In this document: positions 54,828 through 62,082 of the stretch, piece after piece
Numbering within the stretch: position 1 is the first letter of the stretch
Layout: every line of letters starts with the position of its first letter
Assembly (NCBI RefSeq): GCF_002024165.1
Contig: NZ_MWQN01000001.1
Span: 6,572,001-6,636,000 of the forward strand
Origin: Embleya scabrispora
Lineage (GTDB): Bacteria; Actinomycetota; Actinomycetes; Streptomycetales; Streptomycetaceae
DNA: 64,000 bases
Reading direction: 5' to 3'
Program-made: the position numbers and the translations under genes
Notes under the pieces: generated by a model
What the model was told of the DNA's origin: nothing
What the model saw: the letters and a program-made list of their open reading frames with translations, nothing else
Databases searched by the model: none

Positions 54828-57107
54828 ATGATTTCCTATCGTACTGAGACGACCGGTCCGATCGTGGTGGGCAAGGTGTCCCGCCGAGTCCGGATCCGCG
54901 ACGCCTGGCTGCGGTGGCGCCGGGTGTGGCGGGCCCTGCTGACCGCGCTGGTGGTGCTGTCCGTCACGGTGATCACCGGGCTCGGGGTCGCCCGGACCAC
55001 CGTGCTGTCCGCGGACTGGTACGACGGCGTGTTCGAACGCGAACACGCCTACGACCGGCTCTACGACGAGGTCCTGGTCGACCCCCGGTTGGCCGGCGTG
55101 CGCAACGACCTGCTCGGCCGGCTGCCGATACCGCCCAACCAGGTCACCGCCAACCTGCGCCTGGTGCTGCCGCCGTCCACGCTGCGCGGCATGGTCCGGG
55201 TGCAGGTCGGCCACATCGTCGGCTATCTGCGCGGCGACGAGCGCGAGTTGCGGCTGAGCGTCGACCTCAAACCGGTGATCAACAACCTCGGCAAGGCCGC
55301 CGACGTCTACGTCGGCGACCTCACCGGCGACGTGCCCCGGGTGACCCAGGACAACGCGCCCGCGCTCGTGGACAACGTCTCCAAGGCTTTGGACGCGCTG
55401 GCCCAGGGCCGACCGCCCGAGGCGCTGCCCGCGCTGAACCTGGACCCCGCGGCGGCCCCCGAGGTGGCCGACCTGATCCTGGCCCGGCTGCCGGTCGAGG
55501 CGCGCGAGGCGATCCGCGGGCAGGTGGTGGCCTCGCTGCGCGCCGACGACCTCGGCGGGGTGCTGGTCGCCGTCGTCCCGGTGATCTTCGGCGAGAAGGT
55601 GCGCCAGGCCCAACTGGGCCTGACCGGCCTGTCGCACGGCGGCAGTTGGGACCTGACCCTGGACCTGCGGGCGGACCGGGCCAAGCAGACCGAGATGCGC
55701 CTGGGCCAGCTCGAACAACTGCGCGCGATGACCGTGTTCGGGCTGGGCAGGCTGCTGATCGCGGCCGGTGTCACCGCGCTGCTCGGGCTGGTGCTGCTGT
55801 GGTGGACCGCCCCCACGCGCGGCGCGGCCCGATTGCGGCTGCCGGCCCTGGCGCTGGCGGGCGGCGGGCTGCTCGCGGGGGTGGGCTGCCTGATCGGCTG
55901 GGGCCTGCTGCCGCACGTGGTACCGGAGCACCGTGACGGGTGGGCGCCCTCGGTGACCCGGCTCACCGGCGACCTCCAGGAGGCGGCGGCACGGGACGTG
56001 GTCGGGGTGTGGCTGGCCGCCGCCGCGGTGCCGCTGGTGTTCGGCGGCGTCACCTTCGGCGCGGTCGCGCTGTGGGAGCGACACCGCCACCGGCGGGCCG
56101 CACCGGTGCGCCACACCACCCGCCGTGTGCTCACCACCGGTGCGGCGGTGGCCGCGGCCGGGGCGCTCGCGCTGACCGTCTTCGTCCCGGTACCCACCTC
56201 CGGCTCGAAGTCGCAGGCCAAACGCTGCAACGGGATGACCGAGCTGTGCAATCGGCGCTACGACCAGGTCGCCTACCTGGCCACGCACAACTCGATGTCC
56301 TCGACCGCGGCGCGCTTCCTCAGCCCGCTCCAGGACGCGGACATCGTCACCCAACTCGACGCGGGCGTGCGGGGCCTGCTGGTGGACTCCTACACCTGGG
56401 AGGCACCCGAGGAGGTGGCGGGCCGGCTCGCCGAGTCGGACCTGGACCCCGACTCGCGCCGGATCATCGCCGGGGTGGTCAACGACGTCGCCCCGGCCCG
56501 GCCCGGGTTGTGGTTCTGCCACTCGGTGTGCCGCGGCGGCGCGCTGCCGATGGTGGAGACGCTGCGCGCGGTGGGGCAGTGGATGGATCGCAACCCGCAG
56601 GAGGTGGTCACCCTGATCGTGCAGGACGCGATCAGCGCACAGGCCACCGAATGGGCCTTCCGCGAGGCCGGGTTGGACCGACTGCTGTTCACCCCGGCCG
56701 CGGATCCGAGCGAACCGTGGCCCACTCTCGGCACGATGATCGAGCGCGGCCGACGCCTGGTGGTCTTCGCCGAGCGCGCCGACGGCCCCGCCCCGTGGTA
56801 CCGCAACTTCTACCGCTACGGCATGGAGACGCCCTACGAGTACGCGAACCCGGCCGAGATGAACTGCCTGCCCAACCGCGGCGGTACCGACAAGCGGCTG
56901 TTCCTGCTGAACAACTTCGTCACCGCCACCGGCGGCAGTCGCACCGACGCCGCACAGGTCAACGCGCGCCCGTTCCTGCTGGATCGGGCCCGGCGGTGCG
57001 AGCGCGAGCGCGGCGCGCCGGTGAACTTCGTCGCGGTCGACTTCGCCGGCATCGGCGACGCGAAGGGCGCGGTGGACGTGTTGAACATCACCCGGAAATC
57101 ACACTGA
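54828..57107 (+). CDS. Large membrane protein with extracytoplasmic PLC-like phosphodiesterase domain
   Basis: 759 residues. An N-terminal TM (about 26-48) is followed by an about 250-residue extracytoplasmic helical domain. Three TM helices lie between about 300 and 465 (VFGLGRLLIAAGVTALLGLVLLWW; LALAGGGLLAGVGCLIGWGLL; VVGVWLAAAAVPLVFGGVTFGAVALW; TTGAAVAAAGALALTVFVPV). A C-terminal PLC-like domain (about 470-755) starts CNRRYDQVAYLATHNSMSS, with catalytic-type H487. Other matching parts are DAGVRGLLVDSYTW, PGLWFCHSVC and NPQEVVTLIVQD. The role may be lipid or teichoic phosphodiester cleavage outside the membrane. The start is uncertain among TTG 54822, GTG 54825 and ATG 54828. Confidence 0.8.
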   Translation: MISYRTETTGPIVVGKVSRRVRIRDAWLRWRRVWRALLTALVVLSVTVITGLGVARTTVLSADWYDGVFEREHAYDRLYDEVLVDPRLAGVRNDLLGRLPIPPNQVTANLRLVLPPSTLRGMVRVQVGHIVGYLRGDERELRLSVDLKPVINNLGKAADVYVGDLTGDVPRVTQDNAPALVDNVSKALDALAQGRPPEALPALNLDPAAAPEVADLILARLPVEAREAIRGQVVASLRADDLGGVLVAVVPVIFGEKVRQAQLGLTGLSHGGSWDLTLDLRADRAKQTEMRLGQLEQLRAMTVFGLGRLLIAAGVTALLGLVLLWWTAPTRGAARLRLPALALAGGGLLAGVGCLIGWGLLPHVVPEHRDGWAPSVTRLTGDLQEAAARDVVGVWLAAAAVPLVFGGVTFGAVALWERHRHRRAAPVRHTTRRVLTTGAAVAAAGALALTVFVPVPTSGSKSQAKRCNGMTELCNRRYDQVAYLATHNSMSSTAARFLSPLQDADIVTQLDAGVRGLLVDSYTWEAPEEVAGRLAESDLDPDSRRIIAGVVNDVAPARPGLWFCHSVCRGGALPMVETLRAVGQWMDRNPQEVVTLIVQDAISAQATEWAFREAGLDRLLFTPAADPSEPWPTLGTMIERGRRLVVFAERADGPAPWYRNFYRYGMETPYEYANPAEMNCLPNRGGTDKRLFLLNNFVTATGGSRTDAAQVNARPFLLDRARRCERERGAPVNFVAVDFAGIGDAKGAVDVLNITRKSH

Positions 57108-57136
57108 TGGTCCGTCAATTTATCGACAATCGACGG

Positions 57137-57601
57137 TCAATAGGACAGGCCGTGCCCGGTTTCGAAGAGCGGTTCCGCGTCCGCCGGCAGCGCGTCGACC
57201 AGCCGGCCGGCCGGCGCGTAGCGGCCGAACACCACGTCGAGCACGCCCTCGTCGTCGGCGCCCCTGGTACCCAGCAACGCCGCGCAGTAGCCGACCAGAT
57301 CGGCCACCGCGGCGGGGCGGTACAGGTCGATCACGGCCACGGTGGGCACCGACGCGGCGATGTCCACGATCCGGTCGAGTTCGGCGTCGGCGTGCTCCTC
57401 GGGCAGCCGCAGCAGGGCCACGTCGGCGTCGGCGAGATCGCTCACCACGGTCGCGTAGCGGGCCGCGACGCCGATGTCCAGGTGCTCGGTGTACACGCGC
57501 AGCGCGTCGCGCAGCGGCAGGGCCGGGCCGCCGCTGGTGCTGATCCGTGAGCTGGTGCGGTTCGTGAGCAGCACGACGGCGTGCGGGTCCCGATCCGGCA
57601 T
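57137..57601 (-). CDS. Stand-alone glycoside hydrolase family 3 C-terminal domain fragment
   Basis: 154 residues matching only the second (alpha/beta sandwich) domain of GH3 beta-glucosidases, with the family ending GVLDVVFGRYAPAGRLVDALP and TGHGLSY. The first TIM-barrel domain with the catalytic Asp is absent, so hydrolysis is not expected. GGAGGAGGG nine bases before ATG 57601 indicates translation. It could be a decaying gene, or a domain reused for carbohydrate binding. Confidence 0.72.
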   Translation of the reverse strand: MPDRDPHAVVLLTNRTSSRISTSGGPALPLRDALRVYTEHLDIGVAARYATVVSDLADADVALLRLPEEHADAELDRIVDIAASVPTVAVIDLYRPAAVADLVGYCAALLGTRGADDEGVLDVVFGRYAPAGRLVDALPADAEPLFETGHGLSY

Positions 57602-57712
57602 GGGTGAGCCCTCCTCCTGGCCGCGGCACGCGCCGCCCTGACCCCGGACCCTACGCGCCGGGGACGACGTCTCGGGCACCAGGTTGCCGGCGCCTACCCC
57701 GAATCGGCCCGC

Positions 57713-58303
57713 TCAGCCGGTCGTCTCCAGCGCCGCCGCGGCGGTCCGGGCCAGTGCGACCAGGCGCTCGCGGTCGGCGTCGGGGACGGTGATGTCGACC
57801 GCGACGACCAGGTCGCCCCGGGCCCGGGCGAAGGCCAGGCCCAGGCCGCGGACGGGGTCCTGGTACAGCACCGCGGCCTCGGCGATCCCCGGCAGCGTCT
57901 CGCGCGGGCCGCTGCCGGTGGCCGACGAGCGCGCGGCGTCGGCCGGCCCGCCGACCATCGCCTGGGGCAACTGCCCGACGGTGACGGTCAGTACCCGCCG
58001 CTCGCGCCCGTCCAGATAGTCGCAGGTGCGGCCCGCCTCCGCGGGGCGGGTGTGCACGGGGCCGATCGCGAGCACCTCCTCGACCCGGGTGAGCGAGAGC
58101 AGGTCGCAGCCGCTGCCCGGCGGCGCGTTGGCGGCCGGCGCCGCGCGGGTGGGCCGGGGCGGGGCGCCCGCGGGATCGCCTGGAGTGGAGGTGGCCGAGG
58201 CCGTGTGCCGCGACGCCGGGTCGTCGCCGTCGCAACCGCCGAGCAGGCACGCCAGGCCCACCACGGCCACCAGGCCGGCGGTGGACCCGACGCGCCCGGT
58301 CAC
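57713..58303 (-). CDS. DUF3558-type lipoprotein, shorter copy
   Basis: 196 residues. A lipobox ending GLACLLGGC (Cys about 24) gives a membrane-anchored lipoprotein; a Pro/Ala/Thr linker is followed by a DUF3558-like domain (GCDLLSLTRVEEVLAIGPVHTRPAEAGRTCDYLD; VLTVTVGQLPQ; YQDPVRGLGLAFARARGDLVVAVDI). Two cysteines about 35 residues apart likely form a disulfide. GTG 58303 overlaps the previous gene's stop by four bases. Function unknown. Confidence 0.75.
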   Translation of the reverse strand: MTGRVGSTAGLVAVVGLACLLGGCDGDDPASRHTASATSTPGDPAGAPPRPTRAAPAANAPPGSGCDLLSLTRVEEVLAIGPVHTRPAEAGRTCDYLDGRERRVLTVTVGQLPQAMVGGPADAARSSATGSGPRETLPGIAEAAVLYQDPVRGLGLAFARARGDLVVAVDITVPDADRERLVALARTAAAALETTG

Positions 58304-59022
58304 ACCCGGCCGATCATCGTCCGGGCGATCGTGGCCAGCACATCGGGCGGGACGTCCTTGTCGCTGCGGGTGACGTAGACGTCGGCGTCCAGGTAGATGT
58401 CGCCCACGCGCTTGGCCCATACCACGCCGTTGGCGGTGGAGTCGCGGTAGGTGAAGGCCGCGTCGCCCACGCCGGCGAGCGCCACGGGGCTGTCGCTCGC
58501 GCCGATCGTGCCCTTCGCGGCCTGCTCGGCGGTGCTGTACCGGGGATCGCTGGTCGACATCATCACCGTCATCATGGACAACCCGCGCGAATCGCGGTAG
58601 TCGCAGAACGAACTGCTCGAAGAGTGGAGTTTCTCGTCCACTTCGGCCTTGACCACCGGAAGCCCGATGAACGAGGCCACCTCGGCGACGGTGAGCAGCT
58701 TGCACGGGTCGTTCAGATAGGGCGCCGCGGGCCCGGTCGCGGGAGCGGCGGTGCCGCTCGACGACGAACTCGCGGAGGCGCTCGGCGAGGACGACGTGCC
58801 GCCGGTGGGCGGCGCGGTGGTGCGGCGCGGCGGGCGGGTGGCGCTCTCGCTGGGGCGATCCGTGGGCCGGTCGCTCGTCCGAGGGCTCGACGCGGGCGGG
58901 CTCTCCAGCGCGCGCACGGTGTCCAGTGGGGATCGGCCGTTGCCCCCACAGCCGGCCACCGTGCCGGCCGTGGCCAGGGCGAGGAATACCGCGACGCCGG
59001 CGCGGACGGTCCTGATGCGCAC
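58300..59022 (-). CDS. DUF3558-type lipoprotein
   Basis: 240 residues. Lipobox AGTVAGC (Cys about 25) is followed by a long Ser/Thr/Pro linker and a DUF3558-like domain (NDPCKLLTVAEVASFIGLPVVKAEVDEKLHSSSSSFCDYRDSRG; VALAGVGDAAFTYRDS). GTG 59022 has GGGGGGA eight bases upstream and gives a proper signal peptide; ATG 59061 would add 13 polar residues before it. It is first of a coupled pair with the second DUF3558 protein, and the two may form a heterodimer on the membrane surface. Confidence 0.8.
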   Translation of the reverse strand: MRIRTVRAGVAVFLALATAGTVAGCGGNGRSPLDTVRALESPPASSPRTSDRPTDRPSESATRPPRRTTAPPTGGTSSSPSASASSSSSGTAAPATGPAAPYLNDPCKLLTVAEVASFIGLPVVKAEVDEKLHSSSSSFCDYRDSRGLSMMTVMMSTSDPRYSTAEQAAKGTIGASDSPVALAGVGDAAFTYRDSTANGVVWAKRVGDIYLDADVYVTRSDKDVPPDVLATIARTMIGRV

Positions 59023-59148
59023 TTTGGTGTTCCCCCCGATGTTCGAAGTGCAGTCGTCCATGAGATGAACCTAGGCCCCCGAAGGTTCCCCGAACGAGCG
59101 GTACCTCCCTTGCCCGTGCCCGGGGACCCCGAGGCGACTCCCGCACGG

Positions 59149-59163
59149 GATAATGCGCCCATG
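59149..59163 (+). promoter_or_regulatory. Leaderless promoter -10 (GATAAT) of the nucleotidyltransferase gene
   Basis: GATAAT at 59149-59154 is six bases before ATG 59161; no ribosome site. Confidence 0.55.
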
Positions 59164-59907
59164 ACTTCCGCTCCACACTCGACCACCCATCCGGGGGCCC
59201 GCGCGGTGACGCAGGCCGTGATCCTCGCCGGCGGGCAGGGTTCACGGTTGCGCCCCTACACCGACGATCGGCCCAAGCCGATGGTGGAGATCCCGGGCAC
59301 CGGCACCCCGATCATCGGGCACCAGCTGCGCTGGCTGGCCGCCGAGGGCGTGACCGACGTGGTGGTCTCCTGCGGACACCTCGCCGAAGTGCTGCAGGAC
59401 TGGCTGAAAAGCGCCGAGCTGCCGGTGCGCGTGGAGACCGTGGTGGAGACCGAACCGCTGGGCCGGGGCGGCGGGTTGAAGTTCGCCGCCGCCGCGCTGC
59501 CGCGTCCGGACGAGCCGTGGTACGCCACCAACGGCGACATCTGGACCAGGTTCTCGCTCACCGAGATGGCCGCCTTCCACCACGAGCGCACCGCGCTGGC
59601 CACGCTCGCGCTGGCCCGGCCCAGGATCCCGTGGGGGGTGGTGGAGACGGACAAGTACGGGCACGTCCTGGACTTCATCGAGGCGCCGCCCTCGCCCTAC
59701 CTGATCAACGCCGGCGTGTACGTGTTCGCGCCCGAGTTCACCGCGCTGCTGCCCGACGTGGGCGACCACGAGCGCACCACGTTCCCGGGCCTGGCGCGGG
59801 CGCAGAAGCTGGCCGGGTTCCCGATTCCGCAGGGTGCGTACTGGCGGGCGATCGACACCGCCAAGGATCTGTCCGAGGCGGCCCGGGAGTTGCGCGCCGA
59901 GGGCTGA
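59161..59907 (+). CDS. NDP-sugar pyrophosphorylase (sugar-1-phosphate nucleotidyltransferase)
   Basis: 248-residue nucleotidyltransferase that joins a sugar-1-phosphate and an NTP. The signature AVILAGGQGSRLRPYTDDRPKPMVEI lies about 19-44, VVSCGHLAEVLQDWL follows, ETEPLGRGGGLKFAAAAL is the mannose/glucose-type loop, TNGDIW holds the metal Asp, and NAGVYVFAPEF ends the core. It is shorter than RmlA and lacks an acyltransferase tail, most like mannose-1-phosphate guanylyltransferase-type proteins. With the His-type DegT protein and the aldo/keto reductase within 3 kb it may belong to sugar modification. Confidence 0.88.
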   Translation: MTSAPHSTTHPGARAVTQAVILAGGQGSRLRPYTDDRPKPMVEIPGTGTPIIGHQLRWLAAEGVTDVVVSCGHLAEVLQDWLKSAELPVRVETVVETEPLGRGGGLKFAAAALPRPDEPWYATNGDIWTRFSLTEMAAFHHERTALATLALARPRIPWGVVETDKYGHVLDFIEAPPSPYLINAGVYVFAPEFTALLPDVGDHERTTFPGLARAQKLAGFPIPQGAYWRAIDTAKDLSEAARELRAEG

Positions 59908-59939
59908 GCCGGCTCGGAGTACCGCGTCGGAACGGCCCC

Positions 59940-59967
59940 GGCCCCGGTCGCGGTCGCGACCGGGGCC
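59940..59967 (+). terminator. Stem-loop terminator after the nucleotidyltransferase gene
   Basis: GGCCCCGGTCGCG-GT-CGCGACCGGGGCC, up to 13 paired bases (the central ones form the loop), then CTCTTCTCC. Confidence 0.65.
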
Positions 59968-60100
59968 GGGCTCTTCTCCCCGGAAATATCGGCGGTTTCC
60001 TCCGGTGGTGCGTGTGTGGTTCGGGATCTCGTCGCGCTTCCCGTGACCCCCGCGGCCACGGGTCTGGGCGGTTTCGAGTTACCGCTTCAAGGCCGCGGAA

Positions 60101-60610
60101 TCAGGACGTGATGCCCGCTCGCGCACCCGGGTTGGCGGTGTCGCGCACCACCCGGAGGCCGTCGAGCAGGCCGTCGAGCTGACCGTCGGCCAGCGGATCC
60201 AGCAGCCAGGTCTGGATCAGTTCGACGTGGCCGGGCAGGACACCGCCGATGCGGTCCGCGCCGTCGCGGGTGAGCACCGCGAACAGGGCCCGGCGGTCGG
60301 TGGGACAGTTTTCGCGGGCGACCAGTCCTTCCTTTTCCAGGCGGTCCACCACTCGGGTCACCCCCGAGGTGGACAGCGACGTCTGTGCGGCGAGATCGCT
60401 CATCCGCAGGCGCTGCTCCGAGGAGCGGGCCAGGCGGACCAGCACGTTGAAGTCCACCGTGGACAGACCGTGCTCGCCCAGCTGCGGGCTGAGCCGATCC
60501 ATCAGGCCGGTGTAGACCTCCACGAGCAGGCCCATCGCGGTGATGCGAGGGTCGTCGAAGGGCGTGGTCGTCGTAGGGGTGGGGGATGCGGCTCTCGGGG
60601 GAGTGTGCAT
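60101..60610 (-). CDS. MarR family transcriptional regulator
   Basis: 169-residue winged-helix dimer. The helices and wing are visible: FNVLVRLARSSEQRLRMSDLAAQTSLSTSGVTRVVDRLEKEGLVARENCPTDRRALFAVLTRDG (about 54-117), with the Asp-x-Arg wing in CPTDRRALF. The first 20 residues are Pro/Thr-rich. ATG 60610 is preceded by TATGAT six bases upstream, so the transcript may be leaderless. Palindromes within 75 bp upstream suggest autoregulation. The target may be the gene itself or the neighbouring DegT gene. Confidence 0.9.
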   Translation of the reverse strand: MHTPPRAASPTPTTTTPFDDPRITAMGLLVEVYTGLMDRLSPQLGEHGLSTVDFNVLVRLARSSEQRLRMSDLAAQTSLSTSGVTRVVDRLEKEGLVARENCPTDRRALFAVLTRDGADRIGGVLPGHVELIQTWLLDPLADGQLDGLLDGLRVVRDTANPGARAGITS

Positions 60611-60616
60611 CCCTCC

Positions 60617-60696
60617 ATCATAGCAAGTAGTTGAGAAGTGGAATATGTCATCTCGATATGTTGTCAAGTCAGATATCCACTGAGCAACTAATTGCT
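60617..60696. promoter_or_regulatory. MarR control region with two related palindromic sites
   Basis: AGCAACTAATTGCT (60683-60696) is a perfect palindrome apart from its centre; AGCAAGTAGTTGAG (60622-60635) is a related half-conserved copy 61 bp away. The minus-strand -10 TATGAT (60622-60617) overlaps the second. The 80-bp stretch is much more AT-rich than its surroundings. A MarR dimer bridging or occluding the promoter is likely. Confidence 0.6.
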
Positions 60697-60764
60697 GTCG
60701 CGGCGGCGCCGCGACGGCGGGCACACGGCCACCGGTGCCGCCCCGCGCTGCCCGCGGTGCCGTG

Positions 60765-61964
60765 TCAGCGGCTCGCCAGGAACGCGTCGACCTGTTCGTG
60801 GATGTAGGCCACGTCGCCGGCGTCCATCCGGTGGTTCATCGGCACGATCAGCGCGCGCTCCATCACCCGGTCCGCGTGGGGGTAGCCGGCCGGGTCGGCG
60901 CGGTGCACGATGTCCTTGAAGCCGGGCTGGCGCAGGATGTTGCCCGACCACACGGTGCGCGTGGACACCCCGCGCCGCTCCAGCCAGGACTGCATCTCGC
61001 CCCGGCTGAACGGGACATCGTCGTTCAGCAGGATCGGGAAGTTGAGCCAGCCCGTCTCCAGGCCCTCGGTCTGCCTCGGCGCGGTGAACTCCGGCCGCGC
61101 GTCGAAGTAGGCGTGATGGGCCGCGAAATGCTCCCGGCGGCCGGCCAGGAAGCGGGGCAGCTTGGCGAGTTGGGCCAGACCGAACGCGGCGCCGAGCTCG
61201 GACGGCTCGAAGTTCCAGCCGATCTCGTCGAAGATGAACAGGTTGTCGTACAGGACGCCGTCGATCTCCTCGAAGAAGTCGCGGTTGCCGCGCTTGGAGC
61301 CGAACAGCTGCACCTCGCTGCGCCGACCCCAGCGACGCAGCAGCAGGCCGCGGTCGCGCAGCTCCTCGTCGTCGGTGAGCACCATGCCGCCGTTGCCGGC
61401 GCAGGTGATGATGTGCGACATCGCGAAACTGGTCACCGAGATGTCCGAGCGGGTGCCGGTGGGCGTGCCGCGCAGGGTGGCGCCGAGTGCGTCGCAGGAG
61501 TCCTCGACCACCTTCAGGCCGTGCCGGTCGGCGATCGCCCGGATCGTGTCCCAGTCGGGGGCGTTGCCCGCGAGGTTGGGGGTCAGGATGGCCCGGGTGC
61601 GCGGGCCGATCAGCGCCTCGATCCGGGCCGGGTCGATCTGGTAGGTGTCCGGCTCGACGTCGACGAGCACGGGTACCAGGCCCGCCTTGACCATCGGCGC
61701 GATGTCCGTGGAGAAGGTCAGCGTGGAGGTGATGATCTCGTCGCCGGGCGACAGGCGCAGCAGTTCGATCGCCAGATACAGCGCGGAGGAACCCGAGTTG
61801 CACATCAGGCCGTTGTGTTTGCCGAACAACTCCGCGACGCGCGACTCCATGGCCGCGACGTTGGCTCCGATGCCCATCGCCGAGGGAGGTCCGTTCAGGA
61901 CCGCCAGCATGGCGTCGATCTCGGCCTGGTCGTGCACGCTGCCGGCGTACGGGATCTTGCGCAT
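60765..61964 (-). CDS. DegT/DnrJ/EryC1 family protein with His in place of the PLP lysine (sugar 3-dehydratase-like)
   Basis: 399-residue fold-type I enzyme of the sugar aminotransferase family. SGSSALYLAIELL lies near residues 57-69, VVEDSCDALGA near 154-164, and SFAMSHIITCAGNGGMV near 179-195. The Schiff-base Lys of SFxxxK is His 184. This replacement is the hallmark of PMP-dependent NDP-4-keto-6-deoxyhexose 3-dehydratases (E1/RfbH, ColD, SpnQ), which remove the 3-hydroxyl. The four cysteines of the E1 iron-sulfur site are absent from the following RRWGRRSEVQLFGSKRG region, so ColD is the closer model. ATG 61964. Confidence 0.82.
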   Translation of the reverse strand: MRKIPYAGSVHDQAEIDAMLAVLNGPPSAMGIGANVAAMESRVAELFGKHNGLMCNSGSSALYLAIELLRLSPGDEIITSTLTFSTDIAPMVKAGLVPVLVDVEPDTYQIDPARIEALIGPRTRAILTPNLAGNAPDWDTIRAIADRHGLKVVEDSCDALGATLRGTPTGTRSDISVTSFAMSHIITCAGNGGMVLTDDEELRDRGLLLRRWGRRSEVQLFGSKRGNRDFFEEIDGVLYDNLFIFDEIGWNFEPSELGAAFGLAQLAKLPRFLAGRREHFAAHHAYFDARPEFTAPRQTEGLETGWLNFPILLNDDVPFSRGEMQSWLERRGVSTRTVWSGNILRQPGFKDIVHRADPAGYPHADRVMERALIVPMNHRMDAGDVAYIHEQVDAFLASR

Positions 61965-62007
61965 GGGTGTGCCTACCCTCGTGGTGGTGCCGCGATCGCG
62001 GGTGTGG

Positions 62008-62055
62008 CTGACGGGGCGTCAGTTGACGATGTGTCATAGCTATCATGGCTATGAT
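62008..62055. promoter_or_regulatory. Divergent operator region: CTGAC-GGGGC-GTCAG and TCATAGC-N7-GCTATGA
   Basis: The first palindrome (62008-62022) matches the motif seen at 7575, 7597 and 39783. The second (62034-62054) has perfect 7-bp arms with a 7-bp spacer. TTGACG (62023) and TATGAT (62050) resemble promoter boxes but are 21 bp apart. The region controls the DegT gene to the left and the aldo/keto reductase-GntR operon to the right. Confidence 0.55.
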
Positions 62056-62082
62056 GGGCGAACAAGACGACGGGAGCAGAGC

